64,000 bases of DNA, taken from Nicotiana tabacum (lineage: Eukaryota > Streptophyta > Magnoliopsida > Solanales > Solanaceae). Shown piece after piece: positions 25,604 to 38,938 of the stretch. The DNA lies in contig NC_134096.1 in NCBI RefSeq assembly GCF_000715075.1, positions 118,728,698 through 118,792,697 on the forward strand, given 5' to 3'. Position 1 is the stretch's first letter. Every line of letters starts with the position of its first letter. Position numbers and translations under genes: made by a program. The notes under the pieces are model-generated. The model worked only from the letters and a program-made list of their open reading frames with translations, was not told the DNA's origin and made no database searches.

Positions 25604-25615
25604 TGGTATCAGAGC
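25604..25615 (+). other. Primer-binding site of element A (tRNA-iMet type)
   Basis: TGGTATCAGAGC lies three bases after the LTR end. This sequence is complementary to the 3' end of plant initiator methionine tRNA and is the usual primer site of Ty3/gypsy elements. Confidence 0.92.
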
Positions 25616-26238
25616 ACTAGGTTACACAGGTCTCACAAATCACAAGCAAGCTTTGTAGAGTTTGAAGGATCGGTACGGAGACGTCTGTACTTATCTTCCG
25701 GAGGCTATGAAGTTTAGGAACAATTTTACTTCTATTCTACTTTGTCGTACAATTTTATTCTATCATTGACGATTGAACGCTTCTATTTTTGTCCTCTCGC
25801 AGATGGCGAGAACATGCACTGCATCTACAACCGGACAGGAGCCAGAGCCCCCAATGACAGCTACGACTAGGGGCAGAGTCCGAGGCCGAGTTTGCGCCAG
25901 AGGCCGAGGTAGAGGTAGAGGCAAAGCTCAATCTATAGCTCGAGCAGTAGCACCTGTTGTAGAACCTCAGGTGGATTTAGAAGCGGAGGTTCTAGCTCAA
26001 ACGGTACCTGTTGGACCAGTTCAGGTTCCGGAAAAATTCATGGCCACTTCAGTACTTCAGGACGCTCTAGTCCATTTCGTGAGTCTTATGGAAGGTGTGG
26101 CCCAAAATGGTACATTTCCAGTGGCACCAACTGTCTCACAGGCTGGGGGAGGAGCACAAACTCCCACTACTACCACTCTAGGGCAGACAACTCCCCAATT
26201 TCAGGCTCTAGTAGCCCATCCAGTTGGGGTAGTTCAAC

Positions 26239-28174
26239 TAGGGGTGGGCATCAGTCGGTTCGGTTCAGTTATGAATATTATCAGTTTAGCATATCGGTTA
26301 TTGATTTATAAATTTGATAAACCGATAACCGAACCGATAAGATATCGATTATCGGGTATCGGTTAATCGGTTATCGATCATTATCGGTTCGGTTATCAGT
26401 TTACCCGATAAGATAACTCAATCTAGAGTTAAGCAAAAAAGAGAAGACAATTCATTGGAGTTAAGCAAAAAAGAGAAGAACTCACATATAGTATACTACC
26501 CATTTTTGCATTCTGTCCAGTGGCCACAACTGGAATAGTACTAATTCTTCAACAACAATTGTTCAAATACATTTTAATAATAATACAAAGTAATAGCAAT
26601 TTCACCTTAAAATTTGCAAGTCCAAACATATAGTACTAACAGTTTAAATTCAAGTTAACAAGTCAACAACTACTCAATCCTTATAGGCTTCACCAAATTG
26701 CGCTCCAAACAACGCCCAACATGCCTCATTAAGGACTTAGTACCACTTTGTTGTGCATTGTAATGAAAAACAAGATGACAATGACTACATCTGACTTTCC
26801 ACCATCCATCATCACCTTCTTTAATCCTTTCATAGTAACTCCAAACAGGTGAGGTAGTTTTGTGACCACGAAGTCGAGGCATGATTACACCTATTAAACA
26901 TAAAAAGAAAAATATTAAGTCAGATAAATTCTTAGCAATGCATACTATAGAAGTTGAATAATGAACTTACCAAAGTTTCAACGATAAAAGAATACATGTC
27001 CTAATTCTAAAAGATGTCAATAAACACCCAAATACTCGTATATAAAAAGAATTAAACCCAAAACAGTGACTTCAACATTATTGATTAGTAAACACTAGAA
27101 ACACAATTGACTTTAACATTATTGCCTCCCTTGTCAACTGAAATCCCAAATTACCAATATCATTATCAACATAGCCATATAAGTAATGACAACACTAATA
27201 AAAATCTCAGCCACTATTTCTTAACATATAGTTCAATGCTTTGGGAAACCCACAGCAGAACTGAAACAATTTTAGACCCCAAAATTTCATAACTGAATCT
27301 AAACAAGAACTTGAACACCCACTTAAAATTTCCAAAAATAGAAACATTTCAGTGTCATAATTGCTAAAACTAATCAAAGCACAAAAGCAAACTCATAAAG
27401 AAATAATAAACAAACAATTAAATTAAATATTATTACCTCCCACGTAAACTAAAATTAACCAAAACACAGTAAAAATTATAACTTTTTACAACTAAAAGCA
27501 AAGCACAACATAAATTAGCCACACAAAAATATGAAAGTGGATGAATTTAAGCAAGAACTTGAACATCCACTTAAAAATTCCACAAATAGAAAGATTTATC
27601 TAACATAATAAATAATTAGTCCAACATTATTATCTCCAAATAATCCAAGATAAATTGTCCAAGATAAACTGGATATTGTTTGTCAAATGCCTAACCTGAA
27701 AAAAGAAACTGGTAGTAGGTATAAGCTGCACAACGTGAGCTCACAAAATTAAGAAAAGAAAATAAAAAATAAAAAATCTTTAACAATCAAAAATCCCTAT
27801 ATGAAGATGAATTTTGTTATAGAAATTAAAATCCTAATGTATAAGACAAAAAACTTACATTACACAAGGAATAACTAGTAAGGTGTATGAAGAATGAAGA
27901 TGGAGCAACTGAAAACTGAAGAATGCGGCTGAGAAAGAATAGTAAAGAATGAAGTGAAGCCCTATCATATGTATATACTTAAGGGTAAAGTAGTAATTTT
28001 ATTAATTCTTATTGGGTTATCGGTTAACCCATTAACAAAATTGGCAAATCGAGGCCCGAACCGATAATCCAATAGTGAAAAAATTCTAAACTGTTATCGA
28101 ACCATTAACCCAATAACCCAATAAATAATTAACGGTTCGGGTTATCGGTTTTACCCGATATATGCCCAGCCCTA
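26239..28174 (-). mobile_element. hAT element with BED-finger remnant inside element A gag, 1936 bp
   Basis: The ends are TAGGGGTGGGCATCAGTCGG and, on the reverse of the right end, TAGGGCTGGGCATATATCGG. Identical 8-bp repeats AGTTCAAC flank it (26231-26238 and 28175-28182). Subterminal sequences repeat TATCGGTT. It keeps one coding fragment on the minus strand, a BED zinc finger at 26670-26882, and is otherwise AT-rich. It looks like an internally deleted derivative of an autonomous hAT. The perfect target duplication suggests a fairly recent insertion. Confidence 0.92.
26670..26882 (-). pseudogene. BED zinc-finger exon from a hAT transposase
   Basis: The fragment is 70 residues. VWSYYERI and WWKVRCSHC are followed by GTKSLMRHVGRC, giving the Cys-x2-Cys and His-x-Cys pattern of the BED finger that hAT transposases use to bind DNA. 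The dimerisation and catalytic regions are missing and a stop follows IRIE. It may have been an N-terminal exon. By itself it could at most bind DNA. Confidence 0.8.
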
Positions 28175-31100
28175 AGTTCAACCAGTTGTTGCAGCACAGG
28201 CCGGTGATAGGCCTGCTTTGTCTTCTGAGGCTTTGTTGAGGTTGGACAAGTTTACCAAGCTATTTCCAATCCATTTTAGTGGTACACCTTCTGAGGACCC
28301 ACATGATTTTCTTGACCGCTTCTATGAAGTATTGCAAAACATGGGGATAGTCGAAAGCAATGGGGTTGATTTTGCTGTGTTTCAGATGACTGGTTTCGCC
28401 AAGAGGTGGTTGAAAGATTATGTATTTACTAGACCAGTTGGTTCGCCTGCACTTACCTAGGAGCAGTTCTCGTAGCTATTTCTTGAGAAGTTTCTTCCTA
28501 TCACACTGAGGGAGAATTACCGCAAGTAGTTTGAGTGTCTCCAGCAGGGCAGTATGTCAGTCACTCAGTATGAGTCCCGTTTTGTATATCTTGCCAAGGA
28601 GACCAGGAGTGAGATTTCTTTTCAGACGGCTGCTAATGTTGCCAGGCGGATCGAGATGGTTCTTTCACAGGAGAGAGGACCAGTGTCATATAAGAGGCCC
28701 CGTCATTCCGGTAATTTCAGAGGTGCCTCATCTGGAGGTAGGAGTACTTATGGTAGGGATCATCCTCCCAGGCCATTTTATTCAGCACTTCAGACTTCTT
28801 ACGGTGCTTCAGGGAGTCAAAGTCCTTATGTTCCTTACCCTGGACAACCAACATTCAATGCACATTCAGCTCCTACTAGTGCACCACTACTCCAGAGTCA
28901 CTATGGCGGCTATCCGACCTGTTTGGGTCAGCCTCAGCTTCAGTATCCACGACAGCAGGATGGGTGTTATGAGTGTGGGAACATTGGTCACATCAGGAGG
29001 CATTTCCCTAGGTTGTTGAGCAATGGATCTCAGCAGAATTCTCATGCCATCATACCGTACCAGTTGCTCCACTGCCCGCCCGACCAGCTAGGGGCAAGGG
29101 TCAGACTGTTAGAGGTGGAGGTCAGACTATTAGAGGTGGAGGCCAGCGAGCTATGGCCTCTCCCAGAGATGTAGCTCAGACTGGTGGGGACGAGCCCCGA
29201 TTCTATGCTTTCCCAGCTAGGCCTGAGGCCGAGTCATCCGATGCCGTGATCACATGTATTATTCCAGTTTGGCATAGAGATGCCTCAGTTCTATTTGATC
29301 CAAGATCTGCTTACTCCTATGTGTCCTCCTACTTTGTTTCATATATGGTTGTGCCTTAGATTCTCTGAGTGCGTCTGTATATGTGTCCATGCCGGTGAGA
29401 GATTCTGTTGTGGTAAATCATGTCTATCGTTCGTGCGTGGTTACTATTAAGAGTCTTGAGACTAGTGTGGATCTTTTACTTCTCGACATGGTAGATTTTA
29501 ACGTCATACTGGGTATGGATTGGCTGTCACCTTATCTTGCTATATTGGATTGTCATGCCAAGACGATGACCTTAGCCATCCCGGGGTTACCTCGATTAGA
29601 GTGGAAATGAACTCCCGGTCATTCTACTAGCAAGGTTATTTCTTATATGAAGTCTCAGCGTATGGTCGAGAAGGGATGTCTAGCCTATTTGGCTTATATT
29701 CACGATCCCAGTGCGAATGTTCCTTCTATGGACTCAGTACTAGTTGTTCGTGAATTTCTAAAAGTATTTCCTATAGATTTGTCGGGGATGCCACCCGACA
29801 GAGATATTGAGTTCTGTATTGATTTGGCTCCGGGCACTCAGCCTATTTCTATTCCACCATACCATATGGCCCCGTCGGAGTTGAAAAAATTGAAGGAGAA
29901 GTTACAAGACTTGTTTGATCAAGGATTCACTAGACCTAGTGTCTCACCCTGGGGTGCACCAGTGTTGTTTGTGAAGAAGAAAGATGGTTCAACACGGATG
30001 TGTATAGATTATCGGCAGTTGAACAAGGCTACTATCAAGAACAAGTATCTGTTGCCAAGAATTGATGACTTATTCGATCAGCTTTAGGGTGCCAAGGTAT
30101 TTTCAAAGATTGACTTGAGGTCTGGCTATCATCAGTTGAAGATTAGGGCATCTGATGTCCTTAAGACAACTTTTCGGACTCGGTATGGGCATTATGAATT
30201 TCTAGTGATGTCATTTGGGCTAACAAATGCCTCAACAACATTTATGAATTTGATGAACCGGGTGTTCAAGCACTATCTGGATTCCTTTGTGGTTGTATTC
30301 ATTGATGACATCTTGATTTACTCCAGCAGTGGAGATGAGCATGAGCAACATTTTTGGATTGTGCTTTAGACTTTGAGGGATAATCAATGATACGCCAAAT
30401 TTTCAAAATATGAGTTTTGGTTAGACTCAGTTGCCTTTTTTGGGGCATGTTGTATCGCTAGAAGGCATAAAAGTGGACCCTAAGAAGATTGAGGCAGTTC
30501 AGAACTGGCATAGACCTACTTCAGCTACAAAGATTCGGAGTTTTTTGGGTCTTGCAGGTTATTATCGCCAGTTCGTGGAAGGGTTTTCATCTATAGTAAA
30601 CCCATTGACCAGACTGACCCAGAAGGGTGCTCCATTCAGATGGTTAGACGAGTGTGAATTGAGCTTTCAAAAGCTCAAGACTGCTTTGACTACGACGCTA
30701 GTATTGGTGTTGCCCATAGGTTCAGGATCGTACATGGTGTATTGTGATGCATCTCGTATTGGACTCGATGCAGTATTGATGCAAGATGGCAAGGTAATTG
30801 CATATGCATCGCGACAGTTGAAAGTTCACGAGAAGAATTATCCTGTTCATGACTTAGAATTGGCAGCCATTGTTCATGCGCTGAAGATTTGGAGGCATTA
30901 CCTCTACGGTGTCTCGTGTGAGGTATTCACAGATCATCATAGTCTACAATATCTATTCAAACAAAAAGATATCAATTTGAGGCGGAGAAGATGGTTGGAG
31001 TTGTTGAAAGACTATGATATCACCATTTTGTATCACCCGGGAAAGGCCAATGTGGTGGCCGATGCTTTGAGTAGAAAGGCTGTGAGTATGGGCAGCCTTG

Positions 31101-32695
31101 CGCATATTCCAGTTGGTGAGAGGCCACTAGCTGCAGATGTTCAAACATTAGCCAATCAATTTGTGAGGTTAGATATTTTGGAGCCCAGTCGGGTTCTAGC
31201 TTGCACAATCGCCCGGTCTTCTTTATATGAGCGCATCAGAGAGCGACAATATGATGATCCTCATTTTCTTATCCTTAAGGACACAGTGCGACATGATGGT
31301 GCCAAGTAGGTTGCTATGGGAGATAATGGAGTTCTGCGGATGTAGGGTCGTATTTGTGTTCCTAATGTGAATGGGCTTCGTGAATTAATTCTTGAAGAGG
31401 CCCACAGTTCCCGGTATTCTATTCATCCGTGTGCCGCCAAAATGTATCAAGATTTGCAGCAACATTATTGGTGGAGAAGAATGAAAAAGGATATAGTTGA
31501 ATATGTAACTCGGTGTTTGAATTGTTAGCAAGTTAAGTACGAGCATCAGAGACCTGGTAGTTTACTTCAGAAGTTAGAATTTCCTGAGTGGAAGTGGGAG
31601 CGTATCACTATGGATTTTGTTGTTGTACTCCCACGGACTCAGAAGAAGTTCGACGCAGTATGGGTCATTGTGGACAGGTTGACCAAGTCAGCATATTTCA
31701 TTCTAGTGGCAATTACCTATTCTTTAGAGCGGTTAGCTGAAATTTACATTGTGGACAGGTTGTGCCCGTGTCTATTATTTCAGATCGAGGTACGCAATTC
31801 ACCTCGCACTTCTGGAGGGCTGTACAGTGTGAGTTAGGCACGCGGGTTGAGTTGAGTATAACATTTTATCCACAGACAGACGAACAATCAGAGCGCACTA
31901 TTCAGATATTGGAAGATATGCTTCGCGATTGTATTATAAATTTTTGAGGTTCTTGGGATCGGTTCTTGCCACTTGCAGAGTTTGCCTATAATAACAGCTA
32001 CCAGTCAAGCATTCAGATGGATTCGTATAAAGCATTATACAGGAGGCAATGCCGTTCGCCAGTTGGCTGGTTTGACCCGGGAGAGGCTCAGTTGTTGGGT
32101 ACTGATTTGGTACAGGATGCCTTGGATAAGGTCAAGGTTATCTAGGATCGACTTCGCACAGCTCAGTCTAGGGAAAAGAGTTATGCCGACCGTAAGGTTC
32201 GTGATGTTGCATTCATGACTGGAGAAAGCGTATTGCTCCAGGTTTCACGTATGCAAAAAGGTGTAATGAGATTCGGAAAGAAGGCCAAGTTAAGCCCTAG
32301 GTATATCAGACCCTTTGAAATTCTTGAAAGGGTGGGTGAAGTAGCCTACAAGCTTGTACTACCACCTAGTTTATCAACAGTACATCCGGTGTTCCATGTA
32401 TCTATGCTCTGAAAATATCATGGTGATCCGTCCCATGTGTTAGATTTCAGCTCAGTCCAATTGGACAAAGATTTGACTTATGAGGAGGAGCCGGTAGCTA
32501 TCCTAGCCCGGCAGGTCCGACAGTTGAGGTCTATAAGTTATCCCTCAGTTCGGGTGCAATGGAGAGGTCAGTTAATTGAGGTAGCTACCTAGGAGTCCGA
32601 GCCAGACATGCGGAGTAGATATCCCCACCTTTTCACTAGCTCAGGTATTTTTCTAACTCCGTTCGAGGACGAACGTTTGTTTTAAAGGTGGAGAA

Positions 32696-35600
32696 TGTGA
32701 TGAGCCAATATGTCATCTTTACTTTTAAATATTCATTTCTATGTTCTGAGACCTCGAAAATCACTATTCTGCTTTCCTCGACTTACGTGCGTAGTCCGAA
32801 AAGTTTTTATATAAAAAATTGATTAAAATGTGAAATAGAGCTTTAAAACTCAACTGAGTTGACTCCGGTCAACGTTTTGAGCCAACAGACTCGGATCAAT
32901 GTTTTGACAGTTCCGATAGGTCCGTATCGTGATTTGAAACTTGGGCATATGCCCGGAATTAAATTCAAAGGTCCCTAGCTCAAATTATCGGCATTTAACA
33001 GAAACTAGAAATTTAAAGGTTTAAGAATTTCTAAATTTGGTCATAATTGGGGTTTTGTTGATACCGGGTCCCGATTTAAATTCCGAGAGTTAGATCAGCT
33101 TCGTAACAATATTTATGACTTATGTACAAAATTTGAAGTTATTCCGAGGTACGTAGGCACATTTTCAGTTAGGTTTTGGAAAAAAATAAAATGCTTGATT
33201 TTATAAAGCTTAAATTTCTAAAGTTTGACCAGAGATTTGATTTTTGAGCAAAGGACCCCGGAATGGAATTTTGATAATTCCAATAGCTTTATATGGTAAT
33301 TTTGGACTTAGGCGTCTGTTCGGATTTGGATTTGGAAGTCCGTAGGACAATTCGGCGCATTTTGGCGAAAGTTGAAAAATAGAAGATTTTTGGAAAGTTT
33401 GACCGGTAGTTGACTTTATTGATATCGGGGTCAAAATTTGATTTTGGAAATTGGAACAGCTCCATTATGTCATTTTTGACTTACATGCAAAATTTGAGTT
33501 CATTTCGAATTGATTTGGCATGTTTCGGTGCAAGTTATAGAATTAAAAATTTTATAAACTCATAAGTCCGAATCGACGCACGATTTGTAGTTTCGCCATT
33601 GTAATGTGTAATTTGAGACCTCGAGTAGGTCCATAATATATTTTAAGACTTGTTGGTGTGTTAGGACAGGGTCTCAAGGGGCTCGGGTGAGTTTCGGACC
33701 ATTTTTAGGTCATTTTTAACTGCTAGTTTTTGACAGCAGTGTGCGAAATTTCTGATGCGCAGAGCTGATTTTGGAAACCTATATCTCGCAATCTATAAGG
33801 AATAGGGAAATCATCAAAACATGAAAGTTGTAGCTCTTTAATTCTAGTTTCTAGAAATATAAGCCATTTATCATTTAGATATTTAAACAGAAAGTTATGA
33901 TCGATTGGCTGAAGGCTAGTAATACAGTTTTTGTTTGCCTGGCAGTGTGCATCGCCAGAAATTTTTGATGCACATGCCTGACTTTGGAAGCTTATATCTC
34001 GCAATCTATAAGGAATATAGAAATAGTCAAAACATAAAAGTTGTAGACCTTTGATTCTAGTTTCCAAAAATATAAACCATTCATCATTTGGACATTTGTA
34101 CAAAAAGTTATGATCAATTGACCGAAGGCTGGTACCACAATTTTTGGCTTGAAAAGTTTGAGACAAGTAGATGCGACTTGCCTGGACAGAATATATATGT
34201 GCGGAGTCCGACATTTTTGTTCATTTTTAGAGTTTTTGACTTCGGCTTGGGCGATTTCAGAGGTATTTTTTACGAGTTTGAGTTGGGTAAGTATTCTTTA
34301 TCCGAAATTAGTTATATTTCATGATTCCATACTCATTTACATCATGAATCCGTGAATTTATGGAAGAAAAATCAGTTTTTTATAAAATCTTCCAAAAACA
34401 AAAATTTAAGATTTGAAAGCCAATCTAATGTCGGAATTTGATAATTTTTGTATGGTTGAACTCAGATCGGAACGGGTGTTCGGATTTCGTGAGTTTTTAG
34501 GAATTCGAGAAGTGGGTCCCACTATCGGGTTTTGAAATAAATTTTGGATTTTAATCTGGAAAATTAGTAATTTCATATGGAATTAATTCCTAACGATTCG
34601 TTTTGAGAATATTGAATTGTTTGTGACTAGATTTGAAACTTTAGGACATCAATTCGCAAGGCAAAGGTTTATTGGAATATTGAATTTGGTTGCGAACCGA
34701 GGTAAGTATCGTGGCAAACCTTGACTTGAGGGAATCGAACCCTTGAATTATTGTTACGTGAATTTCATGTGTAACGGCGTATATGCGAGGTGACGAGTGC
34801 CTATACGTCGTCAAATTGATTGTTTGCACATTTATCTGGAAATCATAAATTATTTTAAATCATGAATTAATTATTATATTAAATATTTCTCTCATATTCC
34901 TTTCTCAATATTATGCCTTGAATCCATGCTTGCTACATGCTTATTTGATTTATGTGACTTAATTGTTACTTGACATTTAGCATACTAAATATTAAATTGT
35001 CTATTTCCTCCTTAATTTTCACAATTAATTGCTACTTGTCATCACTTGTTTCTAAATAAATTATAATTATTATATGTTTGTTGTGTTACAATTTCATATT
35101 AATTATTGTATTTATTGGAATAATTTTTTTTATAAGAATTGGTAAATTATATTATTGAGGAGCGGGTTGCACGCCGCAACAGAAATGAAAGTGAATATAT
35201 TTGAGGAATGGATTGCACGCCGCAACAGAATTGATTGAAAGTGAATATATTGGAGAGCGGGTTGCACGCCGCAACATAATTGATTGAAAAGATATATTGA
35301 GGATCGGGTTGCACGCCGCAACGGAATTAAATGAAAATGAATATATTTTGGGATCGGGTTGCACGCAGCAATAGAATTGAATATGAATATATTGTGGGAT
35401 CGGGTTGCACGCCGCAACGGAAAGTGATTTAAGTAATAATTGGTTATGACTCCCGAGTTGGCTTGATGGTTGATATGATTTACCGGTTTAATTTCTATTC
35501 ATGTTCTCCTATATTGTTGTTATTATTATTATTGCATACAAGTTAATGTAAGTGACTTGCCTTAGCCTCATCACTACTTTGTCGAGGTTAGGCTCGGTAC

Positions 35601-36061
35601 TTACTAGGTACATGGGGTTGATTGTACTCATACTACACTCTGCACTTCTTATGTAGATACCGGAAGTTGGTCCCAGCGGCGTACAGTAGATTTGCTCGGA
35701 TTCAGCTATCCACATGAGACTTGAGGTATAGCTGCACGACGTTCGCAGCTCTGAAGTCCCCATCTACTTTATTTTAGCTGTGTATTTATGTCAGACAACT
35801 TTATTTTCATTCACACCCTTATTTGTATTATTCTAGTAGCTCGTGCACTTGTGACACAAGTTCTAGGATGGTATTTAGACATCGCTATTATTATGGTTTA
35901 CTCACTTTATTTCATATTTTATTCCAGTTATTAGTTTCTTTATTATTAATTAAATTAAATTGTTAAAAAAATGGTTAAAATTATTCTAATGTTGGCTTGC
36001 CTAGCAAGTGAAATGTTAGGCACCATCACGGTCCCGAAGGTGAGAATTTCGAGTCGTGACA
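32696..36061 (+). repeat. 3' LTR of element A
   Basis: The LTR is 3366 bp and begins right after AAAGGTGGAGAA. It repeats the modules of the 5' LTR: the duplicated block (about 33720-34150), the TATA-like box near 34190, donors near 34283 and 34702, and the GTTGCACGCCGCAAC array (35150-35425). Scattered base changes and small indels between the two LTRs indicate an old insertion. Confidence 0.9.
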
Positions 36062-36072
36062 CTAGAACGTTT

Positions 36073-38414
36073 TGTCACACTCCGAACCTGGGCCTAGACA
36101 TACCACGACACCCGGTGCCTGACTACATGCGACCGAGCAAACCAACTGGCTGGCTGAATCAACATGTGGTATCATAACATACTAAATACGGAAGATAAAC
36201 TAACACATGCTGATATACTGAAAGTCTGGATGATATAAATCAAAGTGCGGAAATACTAATACAATTCTGAAATATATTTATAGCCAACATAGCTTAACAT
36301 GAAAAGCATGCAACTCTGTCTAACCATTACTCTAGTCTATGAAGCCTCTAATGAAGTACTAAAAATACTGACTATCTATAAATACTGAAAGACTACAAAG
36401 TAATGATAATGCCCCGAAAGAACTGGGGATCACCAAATAGCTGGTACGAGAATCCTAGCACTCTGAATCGTCAACCTGTAAATCATTACTTGTATTGTGT
36501 GATGCAGGCCCCGGGAAAAAGGGACGTCAGTACATTTGAATTGCACTGGTATGTAAAGCAACTGAAAGAAAGAACTATAAATGCTAAAACTGAAACTGAG
36601 CTGATAATAGAGAACAGATAACTAACTGAAATGATAACTGCTGAAACTGAAACTTCATTGATAACTGTATGAATACTCCCTCTTCTGAATGATGAACAAC
36701 CTGTTTATCTGAATAAATAAACTGCGGCCTCAGGTCCAATATATATGTGCACAAACTGGGCCTCGGGCCCAAGTATACGTATACATAACTGCGGCCTCAG
36801 GCCCAAAGATGCATAAAGCATTAACTACGGCCTCAGGCCCAAACATGCATAAAGCATAAACTGCGGTTTCAGGCCAGATTACAGGTGTTCAACATTTAGG
36901 GATTTAAATTCTGGAGCTAAAAATCATACTGCAATATGTGATTCTGAAAACTGAATCATATTGAGTTACATTATACTGGAATACTGAATAGGACTAGACT
37001 GAGACATGTATTCTTGAACTGATTATGAAAATTAAAACTTTAATTATTTATGACATGTTGAGTAATCTAGACTGAGACTCATGGGCATCAAACCCAAGTC
37101 TATTGATTACACATTGAGCTCACAACGTTCAGAATGAAAGTTATGAATGAGTTACAAAGATAGAGAATAGAAGTTCTGCAACTATTCAAGGAACTAGGCT
37201 TAACTATACTTCTGAGGCAATTAGTAATGTCATAAAAGAAAAGTAGTGTAGGGAGAATCATTAACATTCCAAAATATAGAGAGTTAGCCTCACATACTTT
37301 AAATTCCTGCTCTTTAGCATAATAGAACATTCGCCAACCCTTTCAACTTTAATCAGTATCAGTACAAGTCAAATGGATTCCATATTAGCAATAATACTCA
37401 TGTTTTGGTCACTTAGGCAATTTATCAAATACTTGGTGGGTATAAAGCTTCTTGGCCTTATTAATGGTGTTTTTACACCCAACAACCCATTCTCTTGCTC
37501 CTAGATAAATTCTAAAACCTTAAATTGTTATAATCAATATCATTGTTCATCACTCATAAGATAAACAACACTATTCATCAATAATCAACAACCAACAACC
37601 CAAATCCATAACCGTTCATGCTTTCTATCAAACCCATCAACTCATATCTCATGAACTTAGAGTCTATAATTATTTAGCTAATGCTATGATCAATTATAGG
37701 GTGAAGATATTACCTTTTTGACGTTCAATCCTCTTGAATTCAAGTTCTTGGGTTTCTTCTCTCAACAATAATGTCCCAATCCAATATCTAATGATTTGAA
37801 CGGTTTATACATGTTAATAAGGTGTTGAAGAATTGAAATTAACTTAAAAGCACCATTAGAACTCACCTTGGATGGTGGAGGGATCTTGGGGGAGGTTAGA
37901 TTCTTGAGAGTTTCCCTTTCCAGAGCAAGTTTTTGTGTTTTGGGATGTAGGGGACGGAGTAGGGCTTTCAAAATGAACCCCCGGGCATGCTCCCGCGCAC
38001 CTAACGTGCAGAAAGGAATTAACACTACCACAAGTGCACGGCCGTGCACGGGACCATCCTGCCGCGCACCTGGCTCGCATATTACGCATTGCTATATAAA
38101 ACGCACATAACTTTTTGCACAAATATCTGTTCGAGCTCCACAATATATCGTTGGAAAGATATTTAAAAGGTCTACAACGTTTGTGTTTTAAGATTTCCCA
38201 AATTGCTTACATATTTGTACTACATTCTGCTGCAAGACAGATATTTTGTAAACTTAGTTGATTTTATCGAATCTTATGCACCTCACTCTCCGTTTTGATT
38301 CTAAAACAACTATTTTCACCCATACTCATCTCGCTAGGACTTAATATGTCTAAAATATCAAATTAATACCCATTTAACATATCCACACCTGGTCCGAATG
38401 TACGGGGTATTACA
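36073..38414 (-). repeat. 3' LTR of element B
   Basis: The LTR is 2342 bp. It includes a short tandem array of AACTGCGGCCTCAGGCCCAA units with ATGCATAAAGCATT (about 36720-36880) and a GC-rich block of GTGCACG/CGTGCAC palindromes (37975-38090) beside a TATATAAAA box (about 38092-38100). The adjoining CCCCCTTTGG (38422-38431) is the complement of the polypurine tract. Confidence 0.87.
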
Positions 38415-38599
38415 TTATCTCCCCCTTTGGATCATTCGTCCTTAAATAATTGTCCTGACTGTAACTTCTGCTAACTTCGAACCTTAAACGGGTCTGGTGG
38501 AATCACGAACTTTCATTAACACTTGCATACTAAACTGAATGAATATATGATTATTGAACTGTTGAGATACTGAGCTGAATATCTACTACATTGACTGAA

Positions 38600-38809
38600 T
38601 GCTGGTCTGCCATGGATACGTGAATACTGAACTAATATGGATATATGAATATTGAACTGGAACGAATATTTGAATATTGAACTAACATCAATATCTGAGT
38701 ACTAAGCTGGCAGGAATATCTGAGTATTGGACTGACATGAGTAGCTGAGTATTGAACTGACATAAGTATCTGAGTACTGAACTGGCATGAGTTTCTGAGT
38801 ACTGAAAAC
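38600..38809. repeat. Tandem repeat after element B integrase
   Basis: About seven degenerate units of roughly 31 bp, typified by GAATATCTGAGTATTGAACT, lie between the integrase tail and the 3' LTR of B, where a chromodomain would be expected. Confidence 0.8.
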
Positions 38810-38938
38810 TTGAATGTCATAACATGACACATAAAGTACTGGGTGTACTATCGCTAATTTTGGAGGCAACTCCAACTCATAAGTTATTTGTCCAATCTTT
38901 CACAGGATTCTATATGGCCCAATATAGTGGGGACTAAG
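38810..38938 (-). pseudogene. Element B integrase C-terminal (GPY/F) fragment
   Basis: On the minus strand this reads PHYIGPYRIL, then YELELPPKLAIVHPV, the GPY/F module of gypsy integrases. It continues directly from KGKLS at 50098 once element C and one CTAAG copy are removed. A stop follows YRIL. Confidence 0.8.

Larger units (their letters stand above)
25803..32690 (+). pseudogene. Broken gag-pol of element A
   Basis: The start is ATG at 25803 (MARTCTAS), directly after the acceptor-like CCTCTCGCAG. The gag N-part is Arg/Gly rich and is split after VGVVQ by a hAT element (26239-28174). Gag resumes at about 28183. The zinc knuckle (CYECGNIGHIRRHF) has lost its last Cys. Protease keeps LFD but has PRS in place of PGS. 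RT covers about 29800-30400 with CIDYRQLNK and VVFIDDIL. RNase H has YCDASRIG and TDHHSLQYL. Integrase covers about 31390-32000 with an HHCC finger and SDRGTQF, and is rearranged near 31750. The tail ([29 protein letters not shown]) is a GPY/F module and chromodomain remnant. About a dozen stops or frameshifts leave it non-functional. Confidence 0.9.
22250..36061 (+). mobile_element. Element A: Tekay/Del-type chromovirus LTR retrotransposon
   Basis: The LTRs (22250-25600 and 32696-36061) both start TGTGATGA and end GGTCGTGACA or AGTCGTGACA. A tRNA-iMet primer site follows the first LTR, and the purine tract AAAGGTGGAGAA precedes the second. The order gag, protease, RT, RNase H, integrase, then a chromodomain-like tail is that of the Tekay/Del chromoviruses. 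The flanks CCATA and CTAGA agree at three of five positions. The matching Tat1 site reads CCGAA, so the duplication appears decayed. A 1936-bp hAT element sits in gag. Confidence 0.9.

Noticed and set aside
37762..38143. Open frames of about 95 codons in element B LTR
   Set aside because: They sit in the GTGCACG palindrome block of the LTR. The 5' LTR copy does not preserve the same frame.
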